This document shows, one piece after another, positions 32,933 through 41,909 of a stretch of DNA of 64,000 nt; within the stretch, counting starts at the first letter, position 1, and every line of letters begins with the position of its first letter. The notes under the pieces are model-generated. The model ran no database searches. It saw nothing but the letters and a program-made list of their open reading frames with translations, and was not told the DNA's origin. A program made the position numbers and the translations under genes. The stretch comes from an uncultured Clostridia bacterium (lineage in GTDB: Bacteria > Bacillota > Clostridia > Christensenellales > Aristaeellaceae): the NCBI GenBank assembly GCA_934670175.1, contig CAKUOX010000003.1, positions 10,383-74,382 of the forward strand, in the 5' to 3' direction.

Positions 32933-34081
32933 TCAGCCGAGATCCTCACCAAGATCGTCGATCGAAATATTCACGCCGTTGACCTCCACGCCCTCGTCAG
33001 CGCGAATGAGTATGTAGCGCGAGCCGTCGATCGTGCGGGTCTGGATCAAATCGCTGCGCTCGGGATTGACCTTCACGATCACGTCCGGCGTGCGCAGCTC
33101 GAATTTCTTCACGTCCACAATGTTCTGCGCCTTCAGATCGGTCGCGCCGAAGGTCTCGTCATAGCGCTCCTCAAAGCTCTCCAAATGCTTATCCGCCACG
33201 CCGCATTCCCGCAGCATGGCGCTCATTTCGCGCTTGGATACCGTGGGGATCTCCGGCGATTTTTCGCTTTTGCGTTCCTCTACCAGATTGCGAATCTGCT
33301 CGTGCACCGTCTGCACCACCTCCAGATTGCAATCCTCCGCCAGCGTGTCGCTCAACAGCGCTTCAAATGCCTCCTGCTGCTCGGCGGCGGGCATCGGCGG
33401 GCGGTTATCGAACACTGCGTTTGCGAATTCCTCGTGGCTCTCGGCGGCGTCGCGGTTGTAATAGAGCGCGCCGTAAATGTTTGCGCCGCCGTCCTCATAG
33501 GCGGGGAACATAAAGCCCAGCTCCGGAGCGGACACCACCCATTCCAGGTCACGGTCGTGAAACGCCTTGTCCTCGGTGCAATAGCAGAGCGCCGGCCGCG
33601 TCAGCTTTACCGGACAGACGCAGCACAGAATATAGGAAAACACATCCTGCGAGTATTCGTCCGCCTTATATTCGTCGCGCGCGCGGAAGGGTATGTCATA
33701 GCTGTCGTGCATCAGCAAGATCAGATAATTGCCTTCCATCTGCAGCGAATCGATCACGCTGCGGTAGAAGCGTTCCAGCGCCTGATCCACCTTCAGCGCC
33801 GTGCTGTTGAGCGCGGTGAGCAGGCGGTGCTGCTCGCTGTCGGCCACCTGATCCGGCCTGAACGCGATCTCGATCAGATTTTTGCCGGGAATGCCCGAAA
33901 GCGCGCGCCTGAACAGTGCCAGATATTTTTCGCCCTCCTCCTGCGGCAGCGTAAGCAGCGAATGCGAGAATTCAGAAATAATATCGCCCTTTTCATCCAC
34001 ATAGCAGCCGCGAATGCAGTCGATGCTGTTGCGGTCGGGGTTGAGTCGCCTGCGGATCTCGGCAATTTCCTGTTTATTCAT
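32933..34081 (-). CDS. DUF4317 family protein
   Basis: 382 residues, no membrane segments, acidic. The N-terminus (MNKQEIAEIRRRLNPDRN) and the pattern IRGCYVDEKGDIISEF, NYLILLMHDSYDIPFR, YSYILCCVCPVKLT-like and LGFMFPAYEDGGANIYGALYY fit the DUF4317 family, common in clostridia and without known function. It converges with the GreA-like gene and is divergent from acsB. A TATAAT on the minus strand (34141-34136) lies upstream with a poor -35. Confidence 0.82.
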   Translation of the reverse strand: MNKQEIAEIRRRLNPDRNSIDCIRGCYVDEKGDIISEFSHSLLTLPQEEGEKYLALFRRALSGIPGKNLIEIAFRPDQVADSEQHRLLTALNSTALKVDQALERFYRSVIDSLQMEGNYLILLMHDSYDIPFRARDEYKADEYSQDVFSYILCCVCPVKLTRPALCYCTEDKAFHDRDLEWVVSAPELGFMFPAYEDGGANIYGALYYNRDAAESHEEFANAVFDNRPPMPAAEQQEAFEALLSDTLAEDCNLEVVQTVHEQIRNLVEERKSEKSPEIPTVSKREMSAMLRECGVADKHLESFEERYDETFGATDLKAQNIVDVKKFELRTPDVIVKVNPERSDLIQTRTIDGSRYILIRADEGVEVNGVNISIDDLGEDLG

Positions 34082-34279
34082 AATTATTGATTCCTTTTCC
34101 CTGTGGTTTAATTTGACGTGCCTGACGGCATAATGATTATAGCACGCGCGCGCGTCCAGTTTGCGGCAGGAATATGATCTTTTCCGTACAGCGCAGTACG
34201 TTTTTCACCGACGCTTCGCCAAACGACTGCCATTCAATTAAAATGCCGTATTTGTTACCGCAAAAAACGCGAATTGCCC

Positions 34280-34308
34280 TTGAAAAAAACGCCGTTTTAC
34301 CTTATAAT
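34280..34308 (+). promoter_or_regulatory. Promoter of the acetyl-CoA synthase operon
   Basis: TTGAAA (34280-34285), 17-base spacer, TATAAT (34303-34308). Confidence 0.85.
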
Positions 34309-34322
34309 GTTAAATGTGAGTT

Positions 34323-34345
34323 GGCATCCCCGGGTAAGGGATGCC
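34323..34345 (+). promoter_or_regulatory. Leader hairpin upstream of acsB
   Basis: GGCATCCC (34323-34330), 7-base loop, GGGATGCC (34338-34345), about 8 bases into the predicted transcript and without a T tract. It may protect the 5' end or bind a regulator. Confidence 0.5.
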
Positions 34346-34389
34346 GCATGATCGAATTCGAACCGAAAATGATATAAGGAGACATTCAT

Positions 34390-36513
34390 ATGAGCGCATT
34401 AACCGATCTGATCTTTGCCGGTTCCAACGCCGTTGCCGGACTTACCGAGGGCGCGGTCAACGATGCCATTGCCCGTCTGGGCGCGGACGCCCCCATCGCC
34501 TTCCCCGACACTGCCTATTTCTTCCCCACCATCTACGCCGCGACCGGCGTAAAGGTAACGAAGCTGGGCGACCTGCCCGCCTGTGTGGGCGTGCTCAAGA
34601 GCCTGATCTCCAACAAACCCGAGCTGGGCGACGCGCTGAACGCCGGTCTGGCGACCGCAGTTGGCGCGGAGATCATCGAAGGCCTGAAATTTGCAGGCGG
34701 CGCCAAGCCCTATGAAAATGAGGGCGGCATCGGCTTCGTGCCGGATCCGGTGATCCGTTCGCTGGGCGTGCCGCTGGTTACCGGCGATATTCCGGGCGTC
34801 GCCGTGGTGCTGGGCAAGGCCGATGACGCCGAGAGCGTCTGCGGCGTCATCAAGGATTATCAGTCCAAGGGTCTGCTGACCTTCCTGGTGGGCGACGTGA
34901 TCGATCAGGCGGCCGAGGGCGGCGTGCGCATGGGTCTGGAATTCCGCGTGGTGCCACTGGGACACGATGTAACCGCCGTTATCCATGTTGTGACCGTTGC
35001 TATCCGTGCAGCGCTGATCTTCGGCAGCGTGCAGCCGGGCAATCTGGCGGATCTGCTGAAATACACGAAGGAGCGCGTGCCGGCGTTTGTGAATACCTTT
35101 GGCGCGCTGAACGAAGTGGTAGTTTCCGCGGGTGCAGGCGCGATCGCGTTGGGCTTCCCGGTCATCGTGGATCAGCCGATCGGTGATCTGCAGGTGCCGG
35201 GCGCGCTTGAGGCTGTAACCGACCATAGCCAGACGGTCAAGCATTCGCTCGAAATGCGCGGCATCAAAATCAAGGTCAAGGAGATCCCGATTCCGGTGGC
35301 GTTCGCCTCCGCGTTTGAGGGTGAGATCATCCGCAAGAAGGACGTTCAGGTCGAATTTTACAGCGGCAAGAACGTCACCTGCGAGCTGGTGACGATGCGC
35401 GCTATGGACGAAGTGACCGACCACGAAATCCGCATCGTCGGCCCCGAGATCGAAGAGGGCGAATACCCGCTGGCGGTCTGCATTGATGTCGCGGGCGCAA
35501 AGATGCAGAAGGATTTCGAATCCGTTATCGAGCGCCATATCCATACCTGGTTCAACTACATGGAAGGCGTGATGCACACCGGCCAGCGCAACCAGTTCCG
35601 CATCCGCATCAGCCACGAGGCCTTTGAGAAGGGACTGCGGCTGAAGCACTTCGGCGAGGTGCTCTACGCCATGATTATGGACGAATTCGACGCGGTCGTC
35701 GACAAGTGCCAGATCACGCTGGTGACCGATCCCGCCGAGGCTGAGCGCGTGCTCAGGGAAGAAGCGCTGCCGCGCTACAATGAGCGCGACGATCGCCTTT
35801 CCTCCATGACCGACGAATCCGTGGACACCTTCTATACCTGCACGCTGTGCCAGAGCTTCGCGCCCGCGCACTGCTGCGTGGTCACGCCGGAGCGCCTGGG
35901 TCTGTGCGGCGCGGTCTCCTGGCTGGACGCGAAGGCCACCAACCAGCTCAACCCCACCGGCCCCTGCCGCCCGATCGCCAAGACCGGCTGCACCGACGAG
36001 CGCACCGGCGCTTACGAAACGGTAAACGAAGCTGTGGCTTCCGCCACGCAGGGCGCGGTCGACAACGTGACGCTGTATTCCATTCTTGAAAACCCGATGA
36101 CCAGCTGCGGCTGCTTCGAGTGTATCTGCGGCATTGAGCCGATGAGCAACGGCTTCATCATCTGCAACCGCGAATACGCCGGTATGACCCCCACGGGCAT
36201 GACCTTCGGCGAGCTGGCCTCCATGACCGGCGGCGGCGTGCAGACGCCCGGCTTCATGGGACACGGCCGCCACTTCATCGCCAGCAAGAAATTTGCCAAG
36301 GCCGAGGGCGGCATTGAGCGCATCGTCTGGATGCCCAAGGAGCTGAAGGACGACGTGGCGGCGCGCCTGAACAAAACGGCGTTTGAGCTCTACGGCGTGG
36401 AGAATTTCGCGGATATGATCGCCGATGAAACTGTGACCACCGACGCTGAAGAGCTGCTGAACTTCCTGACCGAAAAGGGTCATCCCGTGCTCGGCATGGA
36501 ACCGCTGCTGTAA
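34390..36513 (+). CDS. acsB: Acetyl-CoA synthase (CODH/ACS complex beta subunit)
   Basis: 707 residues. It condenses CO, a corrinoid-bound methyl group and CoA to acetyl-CoA (Wood-Ljungdahl pathway). The A-cluster ligands are all present: C484, C487, C496 and C506 for the 4Fe-4S cluster, and C573-G-C575 for the Ni sites. They keep the exact spacing of the Moorella enzyme (506/509/518/528 and 595/597) with a constant offset of 22, so only the N-terminus is shorter. The AAGGAG ribosome site is 9-10 bases upstream. It heads an operon with a ferredoxin, a RACo-type activator and DUF3786. No CO dehydrogenase gene is in the window. Confidence 0.97.
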   Translation: MSALTDLIFAGSNAVAGLTEGAVNDAIARLGADAPIAFPDTAYFFPTIYAATGVKVTKLGDLPACVGVLKSLISNKPELGDALNAGLATAVGAEIIEGLKFAGGAKPYENEGGIGFVPDPVIRSLGVPLVTGDIPGVAVVLGKADDAESVCGVIKDYQSKGLLTFLVGDVIDQAAEGGVRMGLEFRVVPLGHDVTAVIHVVTVAIRAALIFGSVQPGNLADLLKYTKERVPAFVNTFGALNEVVVSAGAGAIALGFPVIVDQPIGDLQVPGALEAVTDHSQTVKHSLEMRGIKIKVKEIPIPVAFASAFEGEIIRKKDVQVEFYSGKNVTCELVTMRAMDEVTDHEIRIVGPEIEEGEYPLAVCIDVAGAKMQKDFESVIERHIHTWFNYMEGVMHTGQRNQFRIRISHEAFEKGLRLKHFGEVLYAMIMDEFDAVVDKCQITLVTDPAEAERVLREEALPRYNERDDRLSSMTDESVDTFYTCTLCQSFAPAHCCVVTPERLGLCGAVSWLDAKATNQLNPTGPCRPIAKTGCTDERTGAYETVNEAVASATQGAVDNVTLYSILENPMTSCGCFECICGIEPMSNGFIICNREYAGMTPTGMTFGELASMTGGGVQTPGFMGHGRHFIASKKFAKAEGGIERIVWMPKELKDDVAARLNKTAFELYGVENFADMIADETVTTDAEELLNFLTEKGHPVLGMEPLL

Positions 36514-36519
36514 GAAATA

Positions 36520-36795
36520 ATGTTCATCGTTGAATTCTGCTTTCGCGACGATGATCCCATCGTCGCCTCCGCGGAGGCAGGTGAAAACCTATTAGCTGTT
36601 GCGAAACGAGCAGGGATCCCGATCTGGGCGCCCTGCTCGGGTTCTGCTTCCTGTGGAAAATGTCGCGTGCGCCTTTTGCGCGGCATGCTCGAATCACCGC
36701 ATTCATTTTACATTCCTGATGTAGAATATGATGAGGGATGGCGGCTGGCCTGTACATCCAGAATCACCGGCGACGTCAGCGTACTCGTCGATTAA
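36520..36795 (+). CDS. Stand-alone 2Fe-2S ferredoxin resembling the RACo N-domain
   Basis: 91 residues. Cluster ligands C39, C45, C48 and C78 (APCSGSASCGKC ... RLACTS) follow the plant-type C-x5-C-x2-C-xn-C pattern. All four Cys positions equal those in the N-terminal domain of the activator encoded 15 bases downstream, and LESP, EGWRLAC and other stretches are shared, so the gene looks like a duplicate of that domain. It starts 6 bases after the acsB stop. The probable role is electron delivery to the corrinoid-protein activator or another partner; this is inferred. Confidence 0.88.
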   Translation: MFIVEFCFRDDDPIVASAEAGENLLAVAKRAGIPIWAPCSGSASCGKCRVRLLRGMLESPHSFYIPDVEYDEGWRLACTSRITGDVSVLVD

Positions 36796-36810
36796 GGAGC
36801 ACGATCATTT

Positions 36811-38742
36811 ATGTTTAAGGTTTGCTTTCACTGCGACGGCGGCGATAACAAAACCATATACGCTGCCGAAAATGAAAATCTGCTGGAGGTGGCGCGCAAG
36901 GCGAACGTCGCCATCGACGCACCCTGCTCCGGCAACGGCAGCTGCGGCAAATGCCGCGTAAGGCTGGTTTCCGGAAATCTGGAATCTCCGAAGACCCGCC
37001 ATATCACCGATGAGGACTATGCGGCGGGCTGGAGGCTGGCTTGCAACAGCCGCGTGACCAGCGATGTGGAGATCGAGGTGCCCGACATTGCCTCTGCCTA
37101 CAAATCCCGCATGAAGACGGCCGATCTGGAATCCGATGCCGAGATCGCCATCTTCACCCGCGCCGAGGAAAGCGTCCGCGCTGCGGGCATCAGCTTCACC
37201 AACGATTTTATTTCCGAGGTCGTCACCATGGATGTGCCGGACTTGAGCGACACCATGCCGGATAACGAGCGCCTGACGCGCGCGCTTCTGGCAGCGCTGA
37301 ACGATGTTACGGAAATCATCATCCCCTACGGCGTAATGATCCATCTGCCCAGCACGCTGCGCGAGAACAACTTCTCCGTGCGCTGCTGCGGCCTGCTTCG
37401 CGGCGATGTTTTCCGCCTGATGAGCGTCTCCGCTGCCGATGATACCACGCCCATGCTCGGCGCGGCCATCGACATCGGCACCACCACCGTGACCGGCGTG
37501 CTGGCCGATCTGCAAACCGGCGAGCTGAAGGCCAAGGCTTCTGCGGGCAACGGTCAGATCCGCTATGGCGCGGACGTGATCAACCGCATCATCGAGGCGT
37601 CGCGCCCCGGCGGCAAAAAGCTGCTGCAGGACGCCATTATCAAGGAAACGCTCGACCCCATGCTGGGACTGATGTGCCGCCAGGCGAACGTAAAGGCAAA
37701 CCGCATCTTCTCCATCGCCGTGGCGGGAAATACCACCATGAACCACCTCTTTGTGGGCACGGACGCCGATCCGGTACGCACCGAGCCCTATGTGCCCGCA
37801 TTCTTCCGCTGGGAAGGGCTGTATGCGCGCGATCTGCGCCTGCCTGCCAACTCTGAAGCCGAGATCATACTCGCGCCGAACATCGGCTCCTATGTGGGCG
37901 GCGATATTACCGCCGGCACGCTGATGAGCATGATCTGGAACACGGATGAAATGTCGCTGTTCGTCGATCTGGGCACGAATGGCGAAATCGTGTTCGGCAA
38001 TCGCGATTTCCTGATGTCCTGTGCGTGCAGTGCCGGCCCCGCGTTCGAGGGCGGCGACATTTCCTGCGGCATGCGCGCTACTGACGGCGCAATCGAGGCC
38101 TGCACCATCGATCCTGACACTATGGAGCCGACCTTCAGCATTATCGGCGCCGATGGGCAAAAGCCCGTGGGACTTTGCGGCAGCGGCATCATCGACGTAG
38201 TAGCCGAGCTGTTCGGCTGCGGCATTATTTCCGCACGCGGTCAGTTCGTGCGCGAGGGTCGCCGCGTAACGAAGGACGCCAACGGCTTTGACTGCTATGT
38301 GCTGGCCTTCCCCGATGAATCCGAGACCGGCCGCGCCGTCACGATCAACACCGTAGATATTGACAACTTCATCCGCGCAAAGGGCGCAATCTTCTCCGCC
38401 ATCTGCACGCTGCTCAAATCCGTGGATATGGACGTGACCTGTCTGGAGCACATCTACGTCGCGGGCGGCATCGGCAGCGGCATCAATATGCGCAACAGCG
38501 TGCGCATCGGCATGTTCCCTGATGTGGATATGAGCCAGTTCAGCTATATTGGCAATTCCTCGCTGTCCGGCGCGTATGCGATGGTGATGTCCGACCAGGC
38601 GCGCGAAAAGGTGGACGAGCTGTCCCGCAGCATGACCTACCTCGAATTGAGCACCACGCCGGGCTATATGGATGAATTCATGGCTGCCTGCTTCCTGCCC
38701 CACACCAATGCAGAGCTTTTTCCGTCCTGCGCAGGACATTGA
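36811..38742 (+). CDS. Reductive activator of corrinoid protein (RACo-type, 2Fe-2S + ASKHA ATPase)
   Basis: 643 residues. The N-terminal 2Fe-2S domain has C39, C45, C48 and C78. After a linker comes the DUF4445/ASKHA ATPase part: GAAIDIGTTTVTGVL (phosphate 1), AVAGNTTMNHLFVG, ANIGSYVGGDITAG-like, LFVDLGTNGEIVFG (phosphate 2), CSAGPAFEGGDISCGMRA and YVAGGIGSGINMRNSVRIGMFP (adenosine region). Such proteins use ATP to return the inactive Co(II) corrinoid protein to Co(I). Being in the acsB operon indicates that the target is the corrinoid iron-sulfur protein of the same pathway, which is encoded elsewhere. Confidence 0.93.
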   Translation: MFKVCFHCDGGDNKTIYAAENENLLEVARKANVAIDAPCSGNGSCGKCRVRLVSGNLESPKTRHITDEDYAAGWRLACNSRVTSDVEIEVPDIASAYKSRMKTADLESDAEIAIFTRAEESVRAAGISFTNDFISEVVTMDVPDLSDTMPDNERLTRALLAALNDVTEIIIPYGVMIHLPSTLRENNFSVRCCGLLRGDVFRLMSVSAADDTTPMLGAAIDIGTTTVTGVLADLQTGELKAKASAGNGQIRYGADVINRIIEASRPGGKKLLQDAIIKETLDPMLGLMCRQANVKANRIFSIAVAGNTTMNHLFVGTDADPVRTEPYVPAFFRWEGLYARDLRLPANSEAEIILAPNIGSYVGGDITAGTLMSMIWNTDEMSLFVDLGTNGEIVFGNRDFLMSCACSAGPAFEGGDISCGMRATDGAIEACTIDPDTMEPTFSIIGADGQKPVGLCGSGIIDVVAELFGCGIISARGQFVREGRRVTKDANGFDCYVLAFPDESETGRAVTINTVDIDNFIRAKGAIFSAICTLLKSVDMDVTCLEHIYVAGGIGSGINMRNSVRIGMFPDVDMSQFSYIGNSSLSGAYAMVMSDQAREKVDELSRSMTYLELSTTPGYMDEFMAACFLPHTNAELFPSCAGH

Positions 38743-38753
38743 CAGGAGGACGC

Positions 38754-39380
38754 ATGGCAAACAATATTGAAAACAACAAGGAAATGGTGCCGCTTGAGCA
38801 CTATGTGAACCTGTTCCGCGCGCTCGACCCCGCTGAAGCGGCCGAGCGCACCGGCTGCGCCTTTGACGCCGAGCAGGGCTACTTCCATGTGCGCCTGCTC
38901 TACGCCGACTACCGCATTCAGCATCCGAATTTCGCCATTGCCTGCGACGATGCGAACGCGCTTGCACTCACCAGCATTCCCGCGCAGATCTTCATGCTGC
39001 GCTATCTGCTGGAGGGACGCGCTTCCACGGGTAGCGGCGCATTTTTGCCGTACCGCGAAATGCCCTGGGGCGACGTATACTTAAAGCCCTTTACTGGCCG
39101 CTGCCTTACCCGCGCGGCCTACACCTTCGGCACGCGGCTGGACGCCTTCAAGGCTGCTATCGAGAAAATGCCCGTCGTGCCGCTGAAATACGGTGACGCC
39201 TCCTGCCAGATCGAGCTGATGCCCGGCTATGAGCTGCGCCTGATCGTCTGGGAGGGCGACGATGAGTTTCCGCCGAATGCGCAGATCGTATTCTCGGACA
39301 ATTTCCCCATCGCCTTTTCCGCTGAGGATCGCACCGTGGCGGGCGACCTGATCATCGCCGAGCTAAAGCGCAATATGTGA
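38754..39380 (+). CDS. DUF3786 domain protein
   Basis: 208 residues, soluble. Features LEHYVNLFRALDPAEAAERTGC at the N-terminus, then TSIPAQIFMLRYLLEGRA, WGDVYLKPFTGRC and a C-terminal half rich in beta structure (CQIELMPGYELRLIVWEGDDEFPP, IVFSDNFPIAFSAED). This fits DUF3786, a family frequently encoded with corrinoid and acetyl-CoA pathway genes, function unknown. ATG 38754 is used because AGGAGG lies 5 bases upstream; it is 11 bases after the activator stop. It is last in the operon, before a strong terminator. Confidence 0.82.
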   Translation: MANNIENNKEMVPLEHYVNLFRALDPAEAAERTGCAFDAEQGYFHVRLLYADYRIQHPNFAIACDDANALALTSIPAQIFMLRYLLEGRASTGSGAFLPYREMPWGDVYLKPFTGRCLTRAAYTFGTRLDAFKAAIEKMPVVPLKYGDASCQIELMPGYELRLIVWEGDDEFPPNAQIVFSDNFPIAFSAEDRTVAGDLIIAELKRNM

Positions 39381-39393
39381 GTCCAGCACTTCA

Positions 39394-39452
39394 AGAACAA
39401 GCCCCGAACGAAAGCGCCACGCCCTTGCGCGCGCCCGTTCGGGGCTTGTTCT
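39394..39452. terminator. Bidirectional terminator between the acsB operon and the BY-kinase operon
   Basis: Perfect 17-bp stem, AGAACAAGCCCCGAACG (39394-39410) and its complement (39436-39452), 25-base loop. T-rich on both exits (CTCTTAAA on plus, TTGAAG on minus). Confidence 0.88.
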
Positions 39453-39464
39453 CTTAAACTACGT

Positions 39465-40169
39465 TTAATCCGCCTCTCTGCGGCTCGATTTCGTTAAGTG
39501 GTCGGCATACCGGCGGCCATAGTGCTCGACCAGTATGGCATACGCCGCCTTCATGCAGGTTCTGCGCCTGCGGCAATCGTGACTGTCCGTGGCGACATAA
39601 TCAATGATCCTGTCGCGCAGCCAGCTGTGCACGCGCCTGTTCACGATCAGCCCAGCGCCATCGACCAGCGTCTGGCCGTTCATCTGATATAAAACATCGC
39701 TATCGTCCCGCAGCCTGTACGGCGCCGAACCGGAAAACGCCCGATAACGCTCGATATGCGCCAGCACGGGCGTATAGCCGTTGCGCTCCAGCATATCGAC
39801 TGCCGACGCAATTTCGCGAAAGCTGATCTCCGGTGCAAATTCCACCAGCACGCGATCCGTATCGCCCAACGTCGGCAGGGTATGTTCCTGCGCATAGCGC
39901 TTCAGAAAAGGGGTATACAGTATCTCCGCGCCGGCATACAGCTGCATCGCATAGCCGCGCTGCCGGCAATACTCGCGTGCCAAACTCAGATGTCGTTCGA
40001 AGCGCTCCGCGTCGAAGGCCCGCACGCCGGGCGTCATGTGCGGCGTAGCAATCAGCTCGGTCACGCCGTCCGCCCATGCGGCGTCCAGCATGGCCTGCAT
40101 CTCCTTCTGGCTGCGCGCGCCGTCATCCATGCCGTAAACGAAGTGCGCATGAATATCACAGAAGCTCAT
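39465..40169 (-). CDS. CpsB/CapC-type tyrosine-protein phosphatase (PHP domain)
   Basis: 234 residues. Metal-binding motifs of the PHP fold: DIHAHFVYGMDDGA at the N-terminus, IATPHMTPG, AGAEILYTP, LVEFAP, LAHIERYRAF and ATDSHD. It dephosphorylates the Tyr cluster of the cognate BY-kinase. Its start overlaps the kinase stop by 4 bases. No polysaccharide synthesis gene is seen on either side, so it is a regulatory module without its usual capsule cluster in this window. Confidence 0.92.
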   Translation of the reverse strand: MSFCDIHAHFVYGMDDGARSQKEMQAMLDAAWADGVTELIATPHMTPGVRAFDAERFERHLSLAREYCRQRGYAMQLYAGAEILYTPFLKRYAQEHTLPTLGDTDRVLVEFAPEISFREIASAVDMLERNGYTPVLAHIERYRAFSGSAPYRLRDDSDVLYQMNGQTLVDGAGLIVNRRVHSWLRDRIIDYVATDSHDCRRRRTCMKAAYAILVEHYGRRYADHLTKSSRREAD

Positions 40170-40930
40170 TTGCGCTTTACCGGCCTGTCCGCCGAGCTCC
40201 TGGCGCGCGGCGATGACTTATCCTCTTCATCATATGCCTTCGAATAGTAGGCATTATAGGATTTTTTATAGTAATACTTTTTGTTCATGTAATCATCGAA
40301 CTGAACCCCATTCAGCACCGCGCCGAGAACAGGACAGCCCGTCTGTTCCAGCTGCGCCTTCACGTCGAGCAGCTCCTGGCGGTGCACGCTGTCGTAACCG
40401 ACCACGATCAGCGCGCCGTCACAGGATTTGGCAATCTCAGCGGCGTCGATCAGCAAGCCGAGCGGCGGCGCATCCACGATCACATAATCCATTTTTCGGG
40501 CGAGGCTGTTGAGCAGCTCCTTAAAATGCGGCGATACCAGCAGCTGCAGGGAATTTGACACCGTGCGCCCGACCGGCACCATATATGCGCCGTTAGTATT
40601 CGTAGCATAGACAATCTCATTTTCCGTCGCCATGCCCGCAAGATAGTGCGCCAGACCGCGCTTTTCCGTTTCAAAGCGAATGCCATATCTGGAAGCGATC
40701 ATACCGCGCCGCAAATCTGCCTCGACCAGCACGACGCGCTTGCCCAGCCGCGCCATCGAACGCATCACGTTCATTGCCATGAAGGACTTGCCCTCCGCGG
40801 CGTGGCAGCTGGTGAACATGATCCGTTTCACATTCTCACCGGAGAAGGACAGGTTCGTACACAGCGTATTCACTGCCTCACTGGCAGCATATTCCAGGGG
40901 CGGAAAGCGCCTGATACTCAGTTTGTTCAT
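40166..40930 (-). CDS. CpsD/CapB-type bacterial tyrosine kinase
   Basis: 254 residues. The Walker A motif is TSCHAAEGKSFMAMN, where the usual PGEGKS has become AAEGKS; Walker A' is VVLVEADLRRG and Walker B is DYVIVDAPPLGLLID. The C-terminus holds the Tyr cluster (KKYYYKKSYNAYYSKAYDEE) that is autophosphorylated. It needs the membrane adaptor encoded upstream for activity, and their genes overlap by 4 bases. Even with the altered P-loop residues, the essential Lys and Ser remain. Confidence 0.92.
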   Translation of the reverse strand: MNKLSIRRFPPLEYAASEAVNTLCTNLSFSGENVKRIMFTSCHAAEGKSFMAMNVMRSMARLGKRVVLVEADLRRGMIASRYGIRFETEKRGLAHYLAGMATENEIVYATNTNGAYMVPVGRTVSNSLQLLVSPHFKELLNSLARKMDYVIVDAPPLGLLIDAAEIAKSCDGALIVVGYDSVHRQELLDVKAQLEQTGCPVLGAVLNGVQFDDYMNKKYYYKKSYNAYYSKAYDEEDKSSPRARSSADRPVKRK

Positions 40931-41700
40931 TTGTGCGCCCCCTTCTTGCTCCGCTTTTCCCTGTAATTCAAATTCTCAGCCTCTGCTGGAACGACCGCCA
41001 GCGTCGCCATACCGGCATATTTGCGGATATCCTCCGCCGTTTTATAGGTATCATCAATCAGCATGTGCACCGTGACCGCACCTGCCGCCAACAGGAAGCC
41101 AACCATGAAGCCGAGCACCACGCTTCTGAGCTTTCTCGGCGCCACGGGCTTGGTCGGTACCAGCGCCTCAGACATCAGGCTGGGCCTTTCCGTCGCCATA
41201 TTATCGGCGATGTACTGGCTGGCGACCTCGACATATTCGTTGGCGATGGCCGCTGCCTCCTCAGCTGAGGAGGACCTCACGGTAATATCGAGCATGCGCG
41301 TTCCGGAATCGTTGGAAATGGTGCGCATCTTCTCCAGCTGCTCCCGATTATAGGGCAGGTTCAAATTGGCGATAACTGCTTCGTTGACCTCCCACATGTC
41401 AAATACCTTGATGTAGTCACTCATCAACGCCGCGCCAACCTGCAGATCCGACATATTCAGCGCTTCGTCCTTGCGGCTGAGCACATAGATCGTAGACGTC
41501 GCCTCATAGGTAGGCGTAACGAACAGCACCGTATACAAGCCGATCATAACCGCCAGCGCGATGGCCACGCCCACAATCAGCTTCCAGCTTCCAATTAGGC
41601 GATACAATAATTCAATTAAATCAACCGTTTGTGCTTCCCTTTGCTGCGCAGGCATTTCCGAAGCCATAGCTCCGCCTTGCTGCTTGCGTTGTTCTTCCAT
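40927..41700 (-). CDS. CpsC/Wzz-type chain-length and kinase-activator membrane protein
   Basis: 257 residues. Two membrane segments (about 40-60 and 190-212) flank an extracellular region of about 130 residues (YEATSTIYVLSRKDEA, ITVRSSSAEEAAAIANEY). The cytoplasmic tail (DDTYKTAEDIRKYAGMATLAVVP) activates the BY-kinase. ATG 41700 with AGGAG upstream is chosen; an upstream frame extension overlaps the leader. It is the first gene of the three-gene operon. Confidence 0.92.
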   Translation of the reverse strand: MEEQRKQQGGAMASEMPAQQREAQTVDLIELLYRLIGSWKLIVGVAIALAVMIGLYTVLFVTPTYEATSTIYVLSRKDEALNMSDLQVGAALMSDYIKVFDMWEVNEAVIANLNLPYNREQLEKMRTISNDSGTRMLDITVRSSSAEEAAAIANEYVEVASQYIADNMATERPSLMSEALVPTKPVAPRKLRSVVLGFMVGFLLAAGAVTVHMLIDDTYKTAEDIRKYAGMATLAVVPAEAENLNYREKRSKKGAHK

Positions 41701-41788
41701 TTTCTGTCTCGCTCCTGTTTTGATGCGTGCCTGGGCGCAGCAGAGATCACCTACTGCGCACAGACCTGCGTTTTTATACAACAGGACT

Positions 41789-41817
41789 ATTGTATAACAA
41801 AATATTTCCAATGTCAA
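41789..41817 (-). promoter_or_regulatory. Promoter of the BY-kinase operon
   Basis: TTGACA (41817-41812), 17-base spacer, TACAAT (41794-41789), about 90 bases before the first start codon. Confidence 0.86.
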
Positions 41818-41909
41818 CGTATTTACGTCATACAGATATTCATTTTATGTTGAATTTCATGACATGTTCTCAACTTATTGATTCAAACTTCAATACGCGC
41901 CGCTCTTCT

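Noticed and set aside
34399..36483. 694-codon open frame antisense to acsB, and similar long antisense frames over RACo, uvrA, uvrB, glmS and the PBP gene
   Set aside because: They mirror strongly GC3-biased genes, have low-complexity His/Ala/Arg-rich translations and lack ribosome sites; the sense genes are unmistakable.
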